Shown here: piece by piece, positions 9,622 through 19,909 of the stretch | Layout: every line of letters starts with the position of its first letter | Position numbering within the stretch: the stretch's first letter is position 1 | Assembly (NCBI RefSeq): GCF_037975245.1 | Contig: NC_092576.1 | Span: 28,002,111-28,066,110 of the forward strand | Source: Apostichopus japonicus | Lineage: Eukaryota; Echinodermata; Holothuroidea; Aspidochirotida; Stichopodidae | Length of the DNA stretch: 64,000 nucleotides | Direction of reading: 5' to 3' | The notes under the pieces: model-generated | Seen by the model: only the letters and a program-made list of their open reading frames with translations | Databases searched by the model: none | Told to the model about the DNA's origin: nothing | Translations under genes and position numbers: made by a program

Positions 9622-11055
9622 TCAGTGTTTAATACAATACAAGACAATACTAGCAATGACACTAACAACAACAACACACAACATTAGTATTCCAACTATT
9701 GTTGTTATATGAAAGTCTAGGATGTGGGAATGTTCAGCAAACGACTGAGTCGTCAAGACTACGGGTGTGACCAGAACTGTAGTGCTTGCACAGTGGCTAG
9801 AAGGCCAGTTCATGAAATCGGTACCTCGATATTCGATTGGGTCATAACATAACATCTCGTATGTAAAATACCCGGTATTCGTTAACCATTTATATATGAA
9901 TATTAACTTGCAATCACAATACCAAGGATTATTTCTCAAGTCAATACCAAAATCACTCAATGAATCCAGAATTCCGTCAGGTAATGATGTCAAGTTATTT
10001 TTCGATATGTCGAGAAAATTCAAACGGTTTAATCCATGGAGTGACGAGACATCCAACCATCTGATCAAATTATCGAACAGGTGAATCGCAGTCAATTCGT
10101 TATTGTTGATGAAAGCATTGGCAGGGATATGGCTAATTTTGTTTTTAAACAACTTCAAAATATGTAGCTTCGGCAGTTGTTTGAATCATTCCACAGGAAT
10201 TTGACGTAATTCATTGTTAGCTAAATTCAAATATTCTAGATTATGAGTTTCGTTCCCAAATATGAAACCATCAACCTGATTTATGCCGTTATTTGGCAGA
10301 ATTAGATCTTGTAGATTCTTCAGACTACAGAAAGAATGATTTTGTAAACGTTTAAGTCTATTTGAGCTCAACGATACCAGCTCTAGGAGACTGGGAAAGG
10401 TACAATCGTTTGGTACTATTAACTCCGATAAGAAATTGCCGTCCAGATACACTTTGCGGTTATTAACAAGTTCCAACAGAGCAAAACGCTCCAGTAGATT
10501 ATTATTTAGATCTATTGAGGTTAAATGTTTTAATCCTATGAACGCACCGGGTGAGATGGTGTGTATTTGATTGTCGACTAAGTACAAGTCGGATAGGTTT
10601 CGGTTGTTCTGGAAAGATGATGATGGCACGGAATCGATTTGGTTCCTATTTAAGAAGACAGTCTCAAGGTAGGACAGAGTTTGCAGTAATTCGATTGGAA
10701 TCCTCGTTAGGTTGTTGCCTGCCAGTTTCAGATACGTAATGAATGAATTGTTTCCAACCAGCGATTCAGTTACAGTCAGTATTTGGTTGTCACTCAGTTC
10801 CAAATAGTACAAGTTAGGGCAGAAAGGAAGGACAATTTGTCCGGTCTGCAAACGTGGAAGGTCGGTGTTTGTGACTATAATCGCCGCCAGCCATGAGATA
10901 GACTGTTGTATCGGAAAGCTAGGCACTGTACCACTGTCACCGTCACAGATGACGGCACTGTAACCGCAATTGCAATATTGCGGACAATTATTGCTTGCCT
11001 GCACAATCACCAGGTTGATGCAAATCATACAAAACCAAGTCAAATTGACATACAT
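9622..11055 (-). pseudogene. LRR receptor paralogue with premature TGA, copy 1a
   Basis: This is a paralogue of the intact 474-aa LRR gene at 24256-25680. Reading starts at the ATG of MYVNLTWFCMI (the frame is open further upstream but without an ATG). It gives a signal peptide, an LRRNT with CPQYCNCG, and LRRs up to ...LRQIPVE. A TGA at 10186-10188 then replaces the Leu codon TTA found in the intact paralogue. The frame resumes at once (FKQLPKLHIL...) and runs without further breaks through the remaining LRRs, the LRRCT (NPWYCDC...SSHC) and a C-terminal hydrophobic segment ending LYCIKH. One base change is thus the only lesion. The upstream part could still make a truncated, secreted, roughly 289-residue LRR protein. 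The same TGA is in copy 2. Confidence 0.88.
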
Positions 11056-12035
11056 TGTAATAATTACTGTCTCAGTCTTGTATTTCAAAAGGATGATATC
11101 CAGTTTTTGAAGAATTCTGCCGAAACAATATCAAAAAATGGATTATAAACGTTAGACTATTCAATGGGTGACATAAGTTAAAATACACGGGAACGGCGGA
11201 ACCCGTATTGAGTTAGGGATGGGCGGGTTAGGGGAGGAGCGGGGATGGGGGGCGGGGGGGGTGAGAACAAGATTTCTCAAGCTTTGTCTCCTGAGAAATC
11301 AAAAGTAAACCTGAGTCCCAATGGTAGTGGGGTAGGTAGGAAGCTATCAAAATGTGTGATAGGGGAGGGGACGGAAGGGAGAAAGAAACCGATGCGGGCC
11401 AGTTTGGTTATCCCCCCCCCCAAAAAAAAATTACCTTTCTTGATGTAATATCGGAATTTCTCTTTTATTTCTCGAATATGTGAAATTTATTCTCGACATT
11501 TCAAACTGGCGACATATTTTAATTTTCAAACTTTCCTCGTTTATCATCCAACTTTCGACTTTTTATTCTGGAGATTTCGACTATACTTTATTTGAAAGTT
11601 TCAACTCGTTCCTCAATATTAAGAAAAATTCTTGATAACACTATCGACATTTTGCTCAAGTTATTGGTATCTTACATGTTAACATTTTTACCTCAAAATA
11701 TGTCTATTATAACTTCCATTATTATGATGCAGATATTTCGACTTTACCTTGCAATTGAATCGTTTAACCCAATAGTTCGACTATTTAATTTCTAAATAGT
11801 AACAACTTTTCTCAGAAATGGCGACGAAATGTCGAAATTATTGCAGCATGGTTATATGAATCACATAGATTGATCATTTTAGGGTTGATTAATATATACG
11901 TATACGGGAGTTGAAGTAGGACGCCACATTTCTTTTCAAGGCGGTACCGAGGTGCGATGCAACCATGTTTGTTGTGTACGGATGGACCTGACGACATTTA
12001 TAAATGAATATCGCCAGTTATTATTTTAGTTTATT
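11056..12035. other. LRR upstream region with G-rich and TTCGAC-rich stretches, copy 1a
   Basis: This region lies upstream of the minus-strand LRR pseudogene. About 160-210 bases from its ATG is a G-tract cluster (11218-11263), with a C-run at about 11410-11420. Then comes several hundred bases of degenerate sequence rich in TTTCGAC and TTCTCGAC motifs. The first 600 bases are shared with the region upstream of the intact LRR gene (25681-26325). No promoter element could be assigned with confidence. Confidence 0.55.
11218..11263 (+). other. G-tract cluster upstream of LRR pseudogene (potential G-quadruplex), copy 1a
   Basis: Several runs of three to eight G are separated by short loops (GGGATGGGCGGG, GGGG, GGGGG). 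It is repeated upstream of all four LRR copies, and run lengths differ between copies. It could form a G-quadruplex; a regulatory role is inference only. Confidence 0.5.
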
Positions 12036-12062
12036 AAAATGATTCTAAAAAATAAAATAAAA

Positions 12063-12105
12063 CTGTTAGCAAACTGCTTATCCACTAGAGAGCCTGTGTA
12101 ATAGA
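12063..12105. repeat. 43-bp inverted-repeat arm at PLE-B 5' end (pairs with 12261-12303), copy 1
   Basis: Its reverse complement occurs without mismatch at 12261-12303. The two arms bracket the element's 5' terminal repeat and its hammerhead-like motif. Such flanking inverted arms at the 5' end are a known oddity of Penelope-like insertions. Confidence 0.85.
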
Positions 12106-12111
12106 AATCGT

Positions 12112-12260
12112 TTTCATCTATCTCATTGTGATTACCGTGCTCATTAACCTGTCTGTATTCTGTGCGTGTTTTTGTCCCCTCTGTTACTGTAACTTGTCAT
12201 TTAGCCTCTGAAGAAGATCCTGCTAGGATCGAAACGTCAGGCCAACTTACTTTTACACAT
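12112..12260 (+). repeat. PLE-B 5' terminal direct repeat (pseudo-LTR), copy 1
   Basis: This 149-bp segment is repeated in direct orientation at 15277-15425 with only a few differences. Terminal repeats flanking a PLE frame are the pseudo-LTRs typical of the Penelope group. It carries a hammerhead-like core at 12208-12234. Confidence 0.85.
12208..12234 (+). ncRNA. Hammerhead-like ribozyme motif in PLE-B 5' repeat, copy 1
   Basis: CTGAAGA is followed by a perfect GATCC/GGATC stem with loop TGCTA and then GAAAC. The boxes and stem fit the hammerhead core reported for Penelope-like elements, again with one extra A before the stem. The 3' repeat has CTGTAGA at the same place, so only the 5' copy keeps the full first box. 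Confidence 0.5.
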
Positions 12261-12745
12261 TCTATTACACAGGCTCTCTAGTGGATAAGCAGTTTGCTAA
12301 CAGATTTATTTTATTTTGATTTTCAGCTGCTCTGTTACTGTAACCCTTCGGGTGATCCTCCTTATTTACTTTGTACTTTGTATTTGTATTCTTGTGTTTC
12401 AGTTTTTCATTTCATTTTTATCATTTACTCATCCCGCTGCTTTCACCATGTCTCACCATTTTCTTTTGTTTCAGAAGCTCAGAAAATTGATGCAAAAATC
12501 CCAGCGCTATTCTTTCTATCTTTGCAACTACAGGTTCTACTCTCTCTCCCGCATTATTCCCTCAGGTCTATAGGTTACACACCAACCAGCACTAGGGACA
12601 CTCCCTCCAGGACTCCAGAGAGATTGGAACCGAGTCTTACACAGCACCTCCATCCGTCTCATCAACATCCTCACCAAACACTGCCGATCGTCCTTAGATA
12701 GTGTCTCAGCAGAACATTGAACTCACAGAAAGAAGAAATAAGAAA

Positions 12746-15043
12746 ATGACTGACCTTCAGAAAAGACGAAAACGTACCGCTTGCAACCGTTTTAAAAGGC
12801 CCCAGACTCCACCTGAGTCTGAACCACCATCCTCAACTGCAGTTGTTAACTTATCTTCTTCTACTCTTACCAGTGCAGACCTTAGGCTTCTCTCCAAAGG
12901 ACTCAACTTCTGTCCTACTCCTCCATCATTTGACCAAGCGGAACTGAGCCAAGATCTTACTCATTTCTTTCGCAGAATTCGCCTTCGTGAGTTTTTCCTA
13001 GATGATCCTCCAACTGAACGGGAACCCTTTTGCAAGAAAAGTTCTTGGATGCCTCCTAAGAACAGAGTCCCTGTTTTAGAAGTCTACACACAGGTCGTCA
13101 GCTCTGAGACTAACCAGTCGAACTCTCCTCTCCGCAGAACACACAACAACCACCTTCCAAACGATGAGCGTACAACACTCTGCTCACTGATGTCTCGCAG
13201 TGACAATATCATTAAGCCAGCCGACAAAGGTTCTGCAGTTGTCATCCAGGATCGACAGGATTACATCAAGGAAGCCATGCGTCATCTCTCCAACAGTGAT
13301 ATTTTAACTCTTCTTGATTCTGTCTCCCACAGTTATTTTCTCCAAGCAGATAAAAAACAGACCATCACTGATATGTACCAGCGGAACCAGATCTCTAAGA
13401 AGGCTGTTTCTTTCCTTTCTCTCACAGACTGTAAGGCAGCCAGGTTTTATCTCCTGCCCAACATTCACAAGCCTGGTAACCCTGGTAGGCCTATCATCTC
13501 AGGCAATGGGTCTCCCACCGAGAAGATATCCTTGTTTGTGGACCACTTCATCAACCCTCTTGTTCCTCAGATTAATTCTTATATCCATGACACTCCAGAT
13601 TTCCTCAGGAAACTTGAAGATATCAAGAACCAAATCCCCAGTACAGCCATCATCGGTACTTTCGACGTCACTTCTCTTTACACTAATATCCCTCATGCTG
13701 AAGGTATCGCAGCCACGTGTGCAGCCCTGTCTAAGAAGGTCCACCCTTGTCCACCCATCTCTGATATCAAAGCTCTCATGCAACAGGTTCTCACCAAAAA
13801 CAACTTCACGTTCATGGACAAGCATTACCTTCAAAGACACGGGACTGCCATGGGAACCAGGATGGCTCCTTCCTTTGCATGCCTGTTTATGTCTAGCCTT
13901 GAAGAACGCATGCTCAGTACGGCTCCCTGCCGTCCCCTTATCTGGTGGCGCTACATTGATGACATCTTCTTCGTTTGGACCAGTGATGAGGATAGCCTGC
14001 TCACCTTCATCAATCACAATCAATTCTTTCCACAGCACCATCAAATCACCTCTGATTACTCTCACCAACAGGTTAGCTTTCTCGATGTGACTGTTCGCAA
14101 GGAACACGGTTCTCTCTCTACAGACTTATACACCAAGCCCACAGACACACACCAGTATCTCCATTCTTCAAGCTGCCTTTCCCCGTCACTGCAAGTCTGG
14201 AATTGCCTACAGACAAGTACTTCGTCTTCGTCGCATTTGCTCTAACAATTCCTCTTTCATTCGCCATACAGATGCTTTAGAAAAACACCTTACTGCCAGG
14301 GGCCATAGTGCCAGGGTGCGTGAAGCCATTCAGAGAGTCCGCTCCCTTTCCAGATCATCTACTTTGGCAGTGAAGTACGAAAAGGGACGAGATTGCGACA
14401 ACAAGCTGCCCCTGGTTGTTACTTTCCACCCAAATCTTCCTCCTCTTCAGAAAATCACCTCTAACAACCACAACATTCTCCTCACTTCAGATAGACTCCA
14501 ACGAGCCGTTCCTGCAAAACCCATCATCGCCTACAGACGACCACGCAACCTACGAGACCTTCTTGTGCTGCTGTTCCACCTCTAACTTCTTATCCTACAC
14601 CCATTCAGCATGGTACTTTCAAATGTGATCGTACTTCGAGATGCATCGTCTGCAGCCACCACATTGTTGAATCCAATTCAATCACCAGCCACAGCATGCA
14701 ACTCACACACAAGACTAAGGGTCACATCACTTGCACTACCACCAATGTCATCTATCTGATCTCTTGTAGAGTTTGCGACATCCAGTATGTTGGCGAAACC
14801 AAAATCACCCTCAGGAAGCGATTCTATGGTCACAGATCCACAGTCAACACCATGAAGACGGAGACCCCAGTTGGAGAACATTTTAACCTTCCCAACCATA
14901 CCATTAACGACATGTCCCTAAAGGGGACTGAATCCTTAGGTAGCCGTCCTGACCTAGTACGAATCAGCAGAGAGAGGCTCTGGATGCAACGCCTTCGTAC
15001 CATTCAACCTCATGGGCTGAACATTCAAGAAGGACATGACTAA
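12746..15043 (+). pseudogene. PLE-B reverse transcriptase with C-terminal GIY-YIG endonuclease, two frameshifts, copy 1
   Basis: This is a Penelope-type RT fused to a GIY-YIG nuclease, the enzyme for target-primed copying of the element. The long frame is open from a GTG at 12701; the first ATG is at 12746 (MTDLQKRRKR, basic). Blocks in order: SDNIIKPADKGSAVVI, FYLLPNIHKPG, RPIISGNGSPTEK, TFDVTSLYTNIPHAEG, GTAMGTRMAPSFA and WWRYIDDIFFVW (catalytic YIDD). SFLDVTV, YTKPTDTHQYLH and LPLVVTFHPNLP follow. The nuclease has VIYLISCRVCDIQYVGET and LRKRFYGHR. An extra base near 14180 and a base loss or gain near 14566 each change the frame; apart from these no stop was seen. Both lesions are shared with copy 2. 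The catalytic residues look intact. Confidence 0.92.
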
Positions 15044-15276
15044 CTTTTCCTCTGTTCCACATTCCTTCTCCCCTTTCTCCCTCGCCCCTTTCACTCATCT
15101 TCTCACAGCTCTCTTCCCCTCCTTTTTTTCTCCACACCTTTCTGTCTTTGTCCCTCTCCAGTTTATTCCCTACCCTGTGCCTTTAATCCTCTCTTTGTCC
15201 CTCCACTGTTTATCTCCTACCTCTCCTCTTCCCCTGTTACTTTCTTCTCACCATCCCTTGTCTACTTTTAATCCCC

Positions 15277-15425
15277 TTTCATCTATCTCATTGTGTTCAC
15301 CGTGCTCATTAACCTGTCTGTATTCTGTGCGTGTTTTTGTCCCCTCTGTTACTGTAACTTGTCATTTAGCCTCTGTAGAAGATCCTGCTAGGATCGAAAC
15401 GTCAGGGCAACTTACTTTTACACAT
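15277..15425 (+). repeat. PLE-B 3' terminal direct repeat (pseudo-LTR), copy 1
   Basis: This is the direct repeat of 12112-12260. The hammerhead-like first box at 15373-15379 reads CTGTAGA, with the invariant A changed to T, while the stem and GAAA are kept. Confidence 0.85.
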
Positions 15426-15436
15426 AAAATCATTCT

Positions 15437-15960
15437 TGTTATAGTGTTTATTTTCAACAACAAAAAAACATCTTTTAAGGTGGACAAAAGCCTCCCCTAC
15501 CACCCACCCACCCCGGCTCCGCCGTAAAACAATGAATCGCCGCAACGGAGATATAATTTGGTTTAGCCTATCTGTTCAGAAGCCAAACACGATGACATAT
15601 GTTCGCGGGTCGCGCGCGTAGCTCTCGGAGTGAACACTCGCTCGATGACTATACTTACGAGTAAGATATGTCAACCTTAGTAGAAAGAACCTACAAAGAT
15701 TTCCATCTATACAATTATATCGCTATATTTTGTAAGCTATTTTTAATAGAGGGTGTAAATATTAATACATTGTAGAGACAGGGAGATTTCTATAGGTACT
15801 TAACTTGATGTAGGTAGAAGGAACATTACAATATAAGCAACTCAACTATTTATAATATCCTATAAAGAATTTATATTCAGAGCCGTAGAATATGTGAAAC
15901 TTTATCAAAATTAGATGTATCTATGTATCGAATCACTGTTCAATGTAATGTATCAGGCGT
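15437..15960. other. Unassigned host sequence right of PLE-B, copy 1
   Basis: No gene was recognised here. A short CpG-rich spot lies near 15605-15640. The end of the stretch (AAAATTAGATGTATCTATG, about 15909-15927) is also found at the edge of the RT fragment near 27744, so it is part of the older module duplication. Confidence 0.5.
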
Positions 15961-15996
15961 ATACACACGCACACATATATATACATATACACACAA

Positions 15997-16033
<37 letters not shown>

Positions 16034-16060
16034 TATATATATATTTATTTATTAATTTAT
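15961..16060. repeat. CA/TA microsatellite, copy 1
   Basis: This is a compound repeat of ACAC, then TATA, then ATTT units. It adjoins the 3' end of the RT fragment that follows and may have grown from its tail. It is 14 bases longer in copy 2. Confidence 0.9.
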
Positions 16061-17640
16061 TTTACAAAATTTCTATAGCGCCTTATCCAATCAGAAATTG
16101 CTCTAAGGCGCTTTACAGTAAAATACAAACAAACACGATATACAAATATATAAATCGTTAATGTAAGGTATAGAAAGGGTAGAAAATTTGTTATATACCA
16201 TCTGACAATAAATTGTATAAAAACTGCAAATGGGAAATCGAAAATTATACATACAAATTCTTAAAATTTAAAATATATAATTATGCGTAAAATTAAAATT
16301 TTAAAAGCACCATAAATGCAAAATGGAAAATGCGTTGTAATAATGTGACAATATAAATAGTATAGAAAGCACGGTTAATGGAATGCAGATCTAAATAGAA
16401 AGGTTTTGACTAGGTTTTGAAATTCATCTATATATTTGGCACACTTAGCTTCCTCCAATAAACTGTTCCATAATGTCGCAGATGAGTAGTCGAAGCGCCT
16501 GTTTCCGTATGTAGAAGTTTTAAAAACAGGTTTGGTAAGTAAAGACTTGGATTCTGAGCGTAGAGATCGAGTAGGCTTGTATTTATGTATTAATTCAGAG
16601 AGGTAGATAGGGGCTAAACCATTAAGTGACTTATTTGTATATAACAGAATCTTATAATTGAACCTGCAATGAATAGGCAACCAATGTAAGTCACGTAATA
16701 TAGGTGTAATATGCTCATGTCTACGAGTGCGACTTACAAGCCGTGCAGCGCGTTTCTGAACTCGCTGAAGGCGATCGGTCAGTTTGTGAGGCAGGCCGTA
16801 TAGCAGAGCATTGCAGTAATCCAGTTTTGATATCAAAATGGATGGATTAAAGTCAGACACGCATCATCTGAGATATACCTTCTAATTTTGCCAATATTTT
16901 GGATCTGCCAATAAAATAAATCAAGTAACAGGACCAGATAATGGTGCGGTTTTCCGCTGAAACATGTCAGAGAGATAAGCCGGGCTGCATGATTCATACG
17001 TTTATACACATAAAGACATAATTTAAAATGGATTCTTTCACGGATAAGTAACCAATGCAGAGCACGTAGAAGAGGTTTTGGGCTATCTAACCTAGCTGCC
17101 GAGAAAATAAATTTAGCACAACAATTTTGAAGGGATTGAAGGCGATTCAGGTCTTTTGATGTAGCACCATATAAAAGGGCAATGCCATAGTCAAAAAGTG
17201 AGAGGAGAACTGCGCGGACAGCAGAATAGCGAGTTTCTTTATCAAGATAACGGTCAATACGAAATAAATTCCTGAGATGATAATTACATGATGAAACTAA
17301 GCTGTTAATCTGTTTTGTCATTTTAAAATCTGAATCAAAAATGATCCCGAGATTACGAACTTCACTGGAGGGGTTCATATGGCAGTTTCCAACTTCCAAC
17401 TGAAGTGGAGGTAGATTTTGGAGACTTTGTTTTGTACCAGCTATGAAAAACTCAGTGTTGTCATTGTTTAATTTAAGCTTATTCAAATTCATCCAAATCA
17501 TAATGTCAGAGATACAGTTTTGTAATTTCTTTAATGCCAGTTCTGCTTCACCAGGTATGTTAGGGTTGAGTGATACATAAGGCTGAGTGTCATCAGCATA
17601 GTAGTGAAAATTAATTTTATGGTTACACATGATAAAACCC
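16061..17640 (-). pseudogene. Chimeric L2/CR1-like non-LTR retrotransposon fragment (RT-1), copy 1
   Basis: The minus strand encodes the second half of a non-LTR reverse transcriptase: YYADDTQPY (catalytic YADD), LNKLKLNNDNTEFFI, then a thumb region ending at HWLLIRERIHFKLCLYVYKRMNHAAR. Right after this the frame goes into a second, related thumb (FYWQIQNIGKIRRYI, DYCNALLYGLP, LHWLPIHCRFNYKIL, TLWNSLLEEAK) and on to a C-terminus. Two equivalent thumb modules in a row mean that two different elements are joined near 16980. The 3' end has a small hairpin (GCGCCTTA...TAAGGCGC-like, about 16078-16115), typical of this group. Both 5' ends are truncated. It is inactive. Confidence 0.82.
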
Positions 17641-19136
17641 AGAACATCAGAACAACTAAGCAGTTTTTGTTGTTGAAAAACTGGCGTGACTGCCGAATTG
17701 ATTTACTTGATTAATGCTATCCACTTTCATTAACGTAATGCAATGTTACTATCAATTAAGATTAGATTATGAGAAAATAATGCAAACCTGTCAATTCCGA
17801 AACCATTTCTGAGCCTATCTACCACCATAATAACCAAAACTAAAGACGACAAGAATAATTAATGTATAGAACTTAAGAAATACTTACTTTATAAAGAAAA
17901 TCTTCCCGAGATGGGCTTTAAGGATAACCCTCTAGATCTTATGATCGAAAGCTTGAGGCGAATATAGCCTTATTATAATTGAACCTTTAAACTGTACTTT
18001 AATTAACCAGATAGTGCCAAGACTGTCTAAGGCAGAATTTTGAACTGACAAAGAAATATCATTTGGTATGGTACAACCAACAATATAATGACATAACCAA
18101 CTTACTTTTTCGCACAATTAGAATATCCAATATCGCCTAGTTTGTTAATTTATGTGTATCTCTGCCAGCTGCTCTATGTATCACGGGAAGAAATTATATA
18201 TAATAGTGACACGGCTGATATCCTCACAGCCAGGAAGCATTGACAATATTTCTGTTTGAAGTGATTTGCTTTGCGGTGAACTTCCCTCGAGCGATTCGTC
18301 TCAAATGAGTTCTCTTGGTAGGCTATGAAACCGTGTTACTAAATTGCAAACTGCTAAAAGCTATTTTTACTTGCTAAATAGTTGAGAAAGAAGTAGCAGG
18401 GATATTAGTTAATCCTCTCTCGTTTAAGTCATGCAACTGACAGGAAGTTTCCGTTGCCATCAGAATGGTTATAATTTAGAGAACGGGGACTTAAAGTCTC
18501 AAAGAAAGGAACTAAGCGATGTAAGTGTAAGATGTAAGTGTCGGGAATATTTCAGCTGTGTAAACATAGATATTAGAGAAGGAGGCTGCGATTGCAAACT
18601 TTCCAATCATAGCAAAAGTTGCCCGGACTGGTCCTAATGCTGTAGACGAGAGAAAGTTAAAGCAGTATTAAAGTGATCTATACTTTGTATTTATGTAAAT
18701 ATGTATCCGAAAATGTGAGATCATGAACTATATACGACAGTATGTTTTCCATGAAATAGTTGAACAATGAAGTCTATAAATTAAGTACTGAGCTTTAATC
18801 TTGGGTTTCATTTATGTTATATTCTCGATGAAGGTCACGACTCGTGAATTTCAAGGTGCCGTTCAAGTGTAAATTTCTTACCAACATTGCTCTGTTTAGT
18901 GGTGTAAGTGAACCAATGTTAGATACAATCAACTGTTCGCATACTAAATTCATGCTATGCTTTTTTTATTGGAATATGACACCAAATGTTAGGGTGAATT
19001 GCGCTTACGGTTATACCTTCATCAAAGTTAGACTTTTACACAAAACGACTGGGTAGATTGTCTAAGTTCTACTATATATATATATTGTATTTGTCATTGT
19101 TTGCAACATTACTACCGTATGTAGAAATGTTATTGA
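17641..19136 (-). pseudogene. SLC22 3'-region relic lacking the terminal exon, copy 1a
   Basis: The sequence is collinear with 61028-61748 plus 62613-63390, that is the 3' flank, middle exon and intron of the SLC22 gene at the right end. The block holding the last exon (61749-62612) is absent, and the join reads GAGAAAGAAGTAGC at about 18388. The middle exon at 18541-18639 has lost its donor. A recurrent small frame at 17932-18117 is part of the shared 3' flank and is not called as a gene. Confidence 0.78.
18541..18639 (-). pseudogene. SLC22 middle-exon relic, donor lost, copy 1a
   Basis: On the minus strand, after the acceptor CGTCTACAG, the frame reads LGPVRATFAMIGKFAIAASF and then SNIYVYTAEIFPT. 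That is the conserved SLC22 segment around helix 10. The last codons and the donor GTATGT found at 62756-62761 are replaced by a short duplicated TAAGTGTAAGATG stretch (plus-strand reading), so correct splicing is lost. Confidence 0.82.
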
Positions 19137-19139
19137 ATT

Positions 19140-19483
19140 AAATTAATTAAACTGAACTGAATTGAATTAAATTGGATTGGGTTGGATTTGATTTGATTGG
19201 ATTGGATTGGATTGGATTGGATTGGATTGAACTGAACTGAACTGGATTGGATTGGGTTGGATTGGATTGAATTGGATTGGGTTGGATTGTATTGTATTGT
19301 ATTGTATTGGATTGAATTGAATTGAATTGAACTGAACTGGACTGGATTGGTTTGGGTTGGATTGGATTGAATTGAATTGGGTTGGATTGGATTGTATTGT
19401 ATTGGATTGGATTGGATTGAATTGAATTGAATTGAACTGAACTTGAACTGAACTGAATTGGATTGAATTGAACTAAGTTGAAC
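19140..19483 (-). repeat. GAATT/GGATT/GAACT satellite, copy 1b
   Basis: About 70 five-base units occur in blocks: GAATT, GGATT, GTATT, GAACT and GGGTT. The blocky higher-order pattern differs from the tract at 7913. The minus strand gives a spurious 121-codon frame of repeated NPIQ/NSIQ. Confidence 0.95.
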
Positions 19484-19838
19484 TGATGAGATCATTCACT
19501 CCGTTGTCGCTAGATTCGTTCACGAAATAAACAACCTAACGCACGATACAATGTTACCGAGTACCACCTCTAGACTGTTGTACTCATCGCCCTGAGTAAA
19601 ATAAAAACGACTAATTGTGGTGCTGTAGTAACAAGACATGTAATAATCTATGTAAGTTACGGTGTCTTGGACTAACATACACTATACTTAAAGAGTCAAA
19701 GTTATCATGGAAACGTATTACAATAATTTGAAATACCTTCATGTATCATGTAAGACGTTCATGTGAATTGTATTACAGATATTATGAAATTGTCCTGTAG
19801 AAAAATCAATCACTCTCTCCTATGGGTCATTTATAATA
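19484..19838. repeat. Module spacer, copy 1b
   Basis: This matches 8048-8400 with scattered substitutions and joins the satellite to the minisatellite. No gene was seen. Confidence 0.75.
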
Positions 19839-19909
19839 TTATATAACAACACTATACAATATCATATATCAACACTATACAACATAACATATCAACACTA
19901 TACAATATA
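19839..19909 (+). repeat. TATATCAACACTAT minisatellite, left part, copy 1b
   Basis: This is the first 70 bases of the array, cut off by the CR1-like insertion that starts at about 19910. The array resumes at 22550. Confidence 0.9.

Larger units (their letters stand above)
12047..15425 (+). mobile_element. Penelope-like element B, nearly full length, copy 1
   Basis: The element has a 5' inverted-repeat pair, two 149-bp direct terminal repeats, an RT frame and a GIY-YIG frame. A possible target duplication of 11 bases with one mismatch flanks it: AAAATGATTCT at 12036-12046 and AAAATCATTCT at 15426-15436. It is less decayed than PLE-A, with only two frame breaks. It is inserted in the region upstream of the LRR pseudogene. 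Confidence 0.9.

Noticed and set aside
10551-10739. Plus-strand frames opposite the LRR genes (also 25173, 40913 and 55571)
   Set aside because: They are shadows of the LRR coding strand, whose minus-strand protein has clear LRRNT/LRR/LRRCT structure.
12294-12698. 135-codon frame upstream of PLE-B RT as a possible ORF1
   Set aside because: It starts in the inverted-repeat arm, has low-complexity hydrophobic and His/Pro content, and shows no PLE ORF1 pattern. It could be a leader region but is not supported as a gene.
13314-14090. 258-codon plus-strand frame in PLE-B
   Set aside because: It is an alternative frame of the RT coding region, serine- and leucine-rich, with no domain pattern.
13499-14107. 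202-codon minus-strand frame opposite PLE-B
   Set aside because: It is the antisense shadow of the RT frame, which has all catalytic blocks on the plus strand.
15036-15527. 163-codon Ser/Pro/Leu-rich frame after the PLE-B nuclease
   Set aside because: It is a C/T-rich 3' UTR read as protein and continues across the element's end into host sequence.
18431-18637. 68-codon plus-strand Cys-containing frame
   Set aside because: It is antisense to the SLC22 helix-10 exon. The minus strand gives the recognisable transporter peptide and splice sites.
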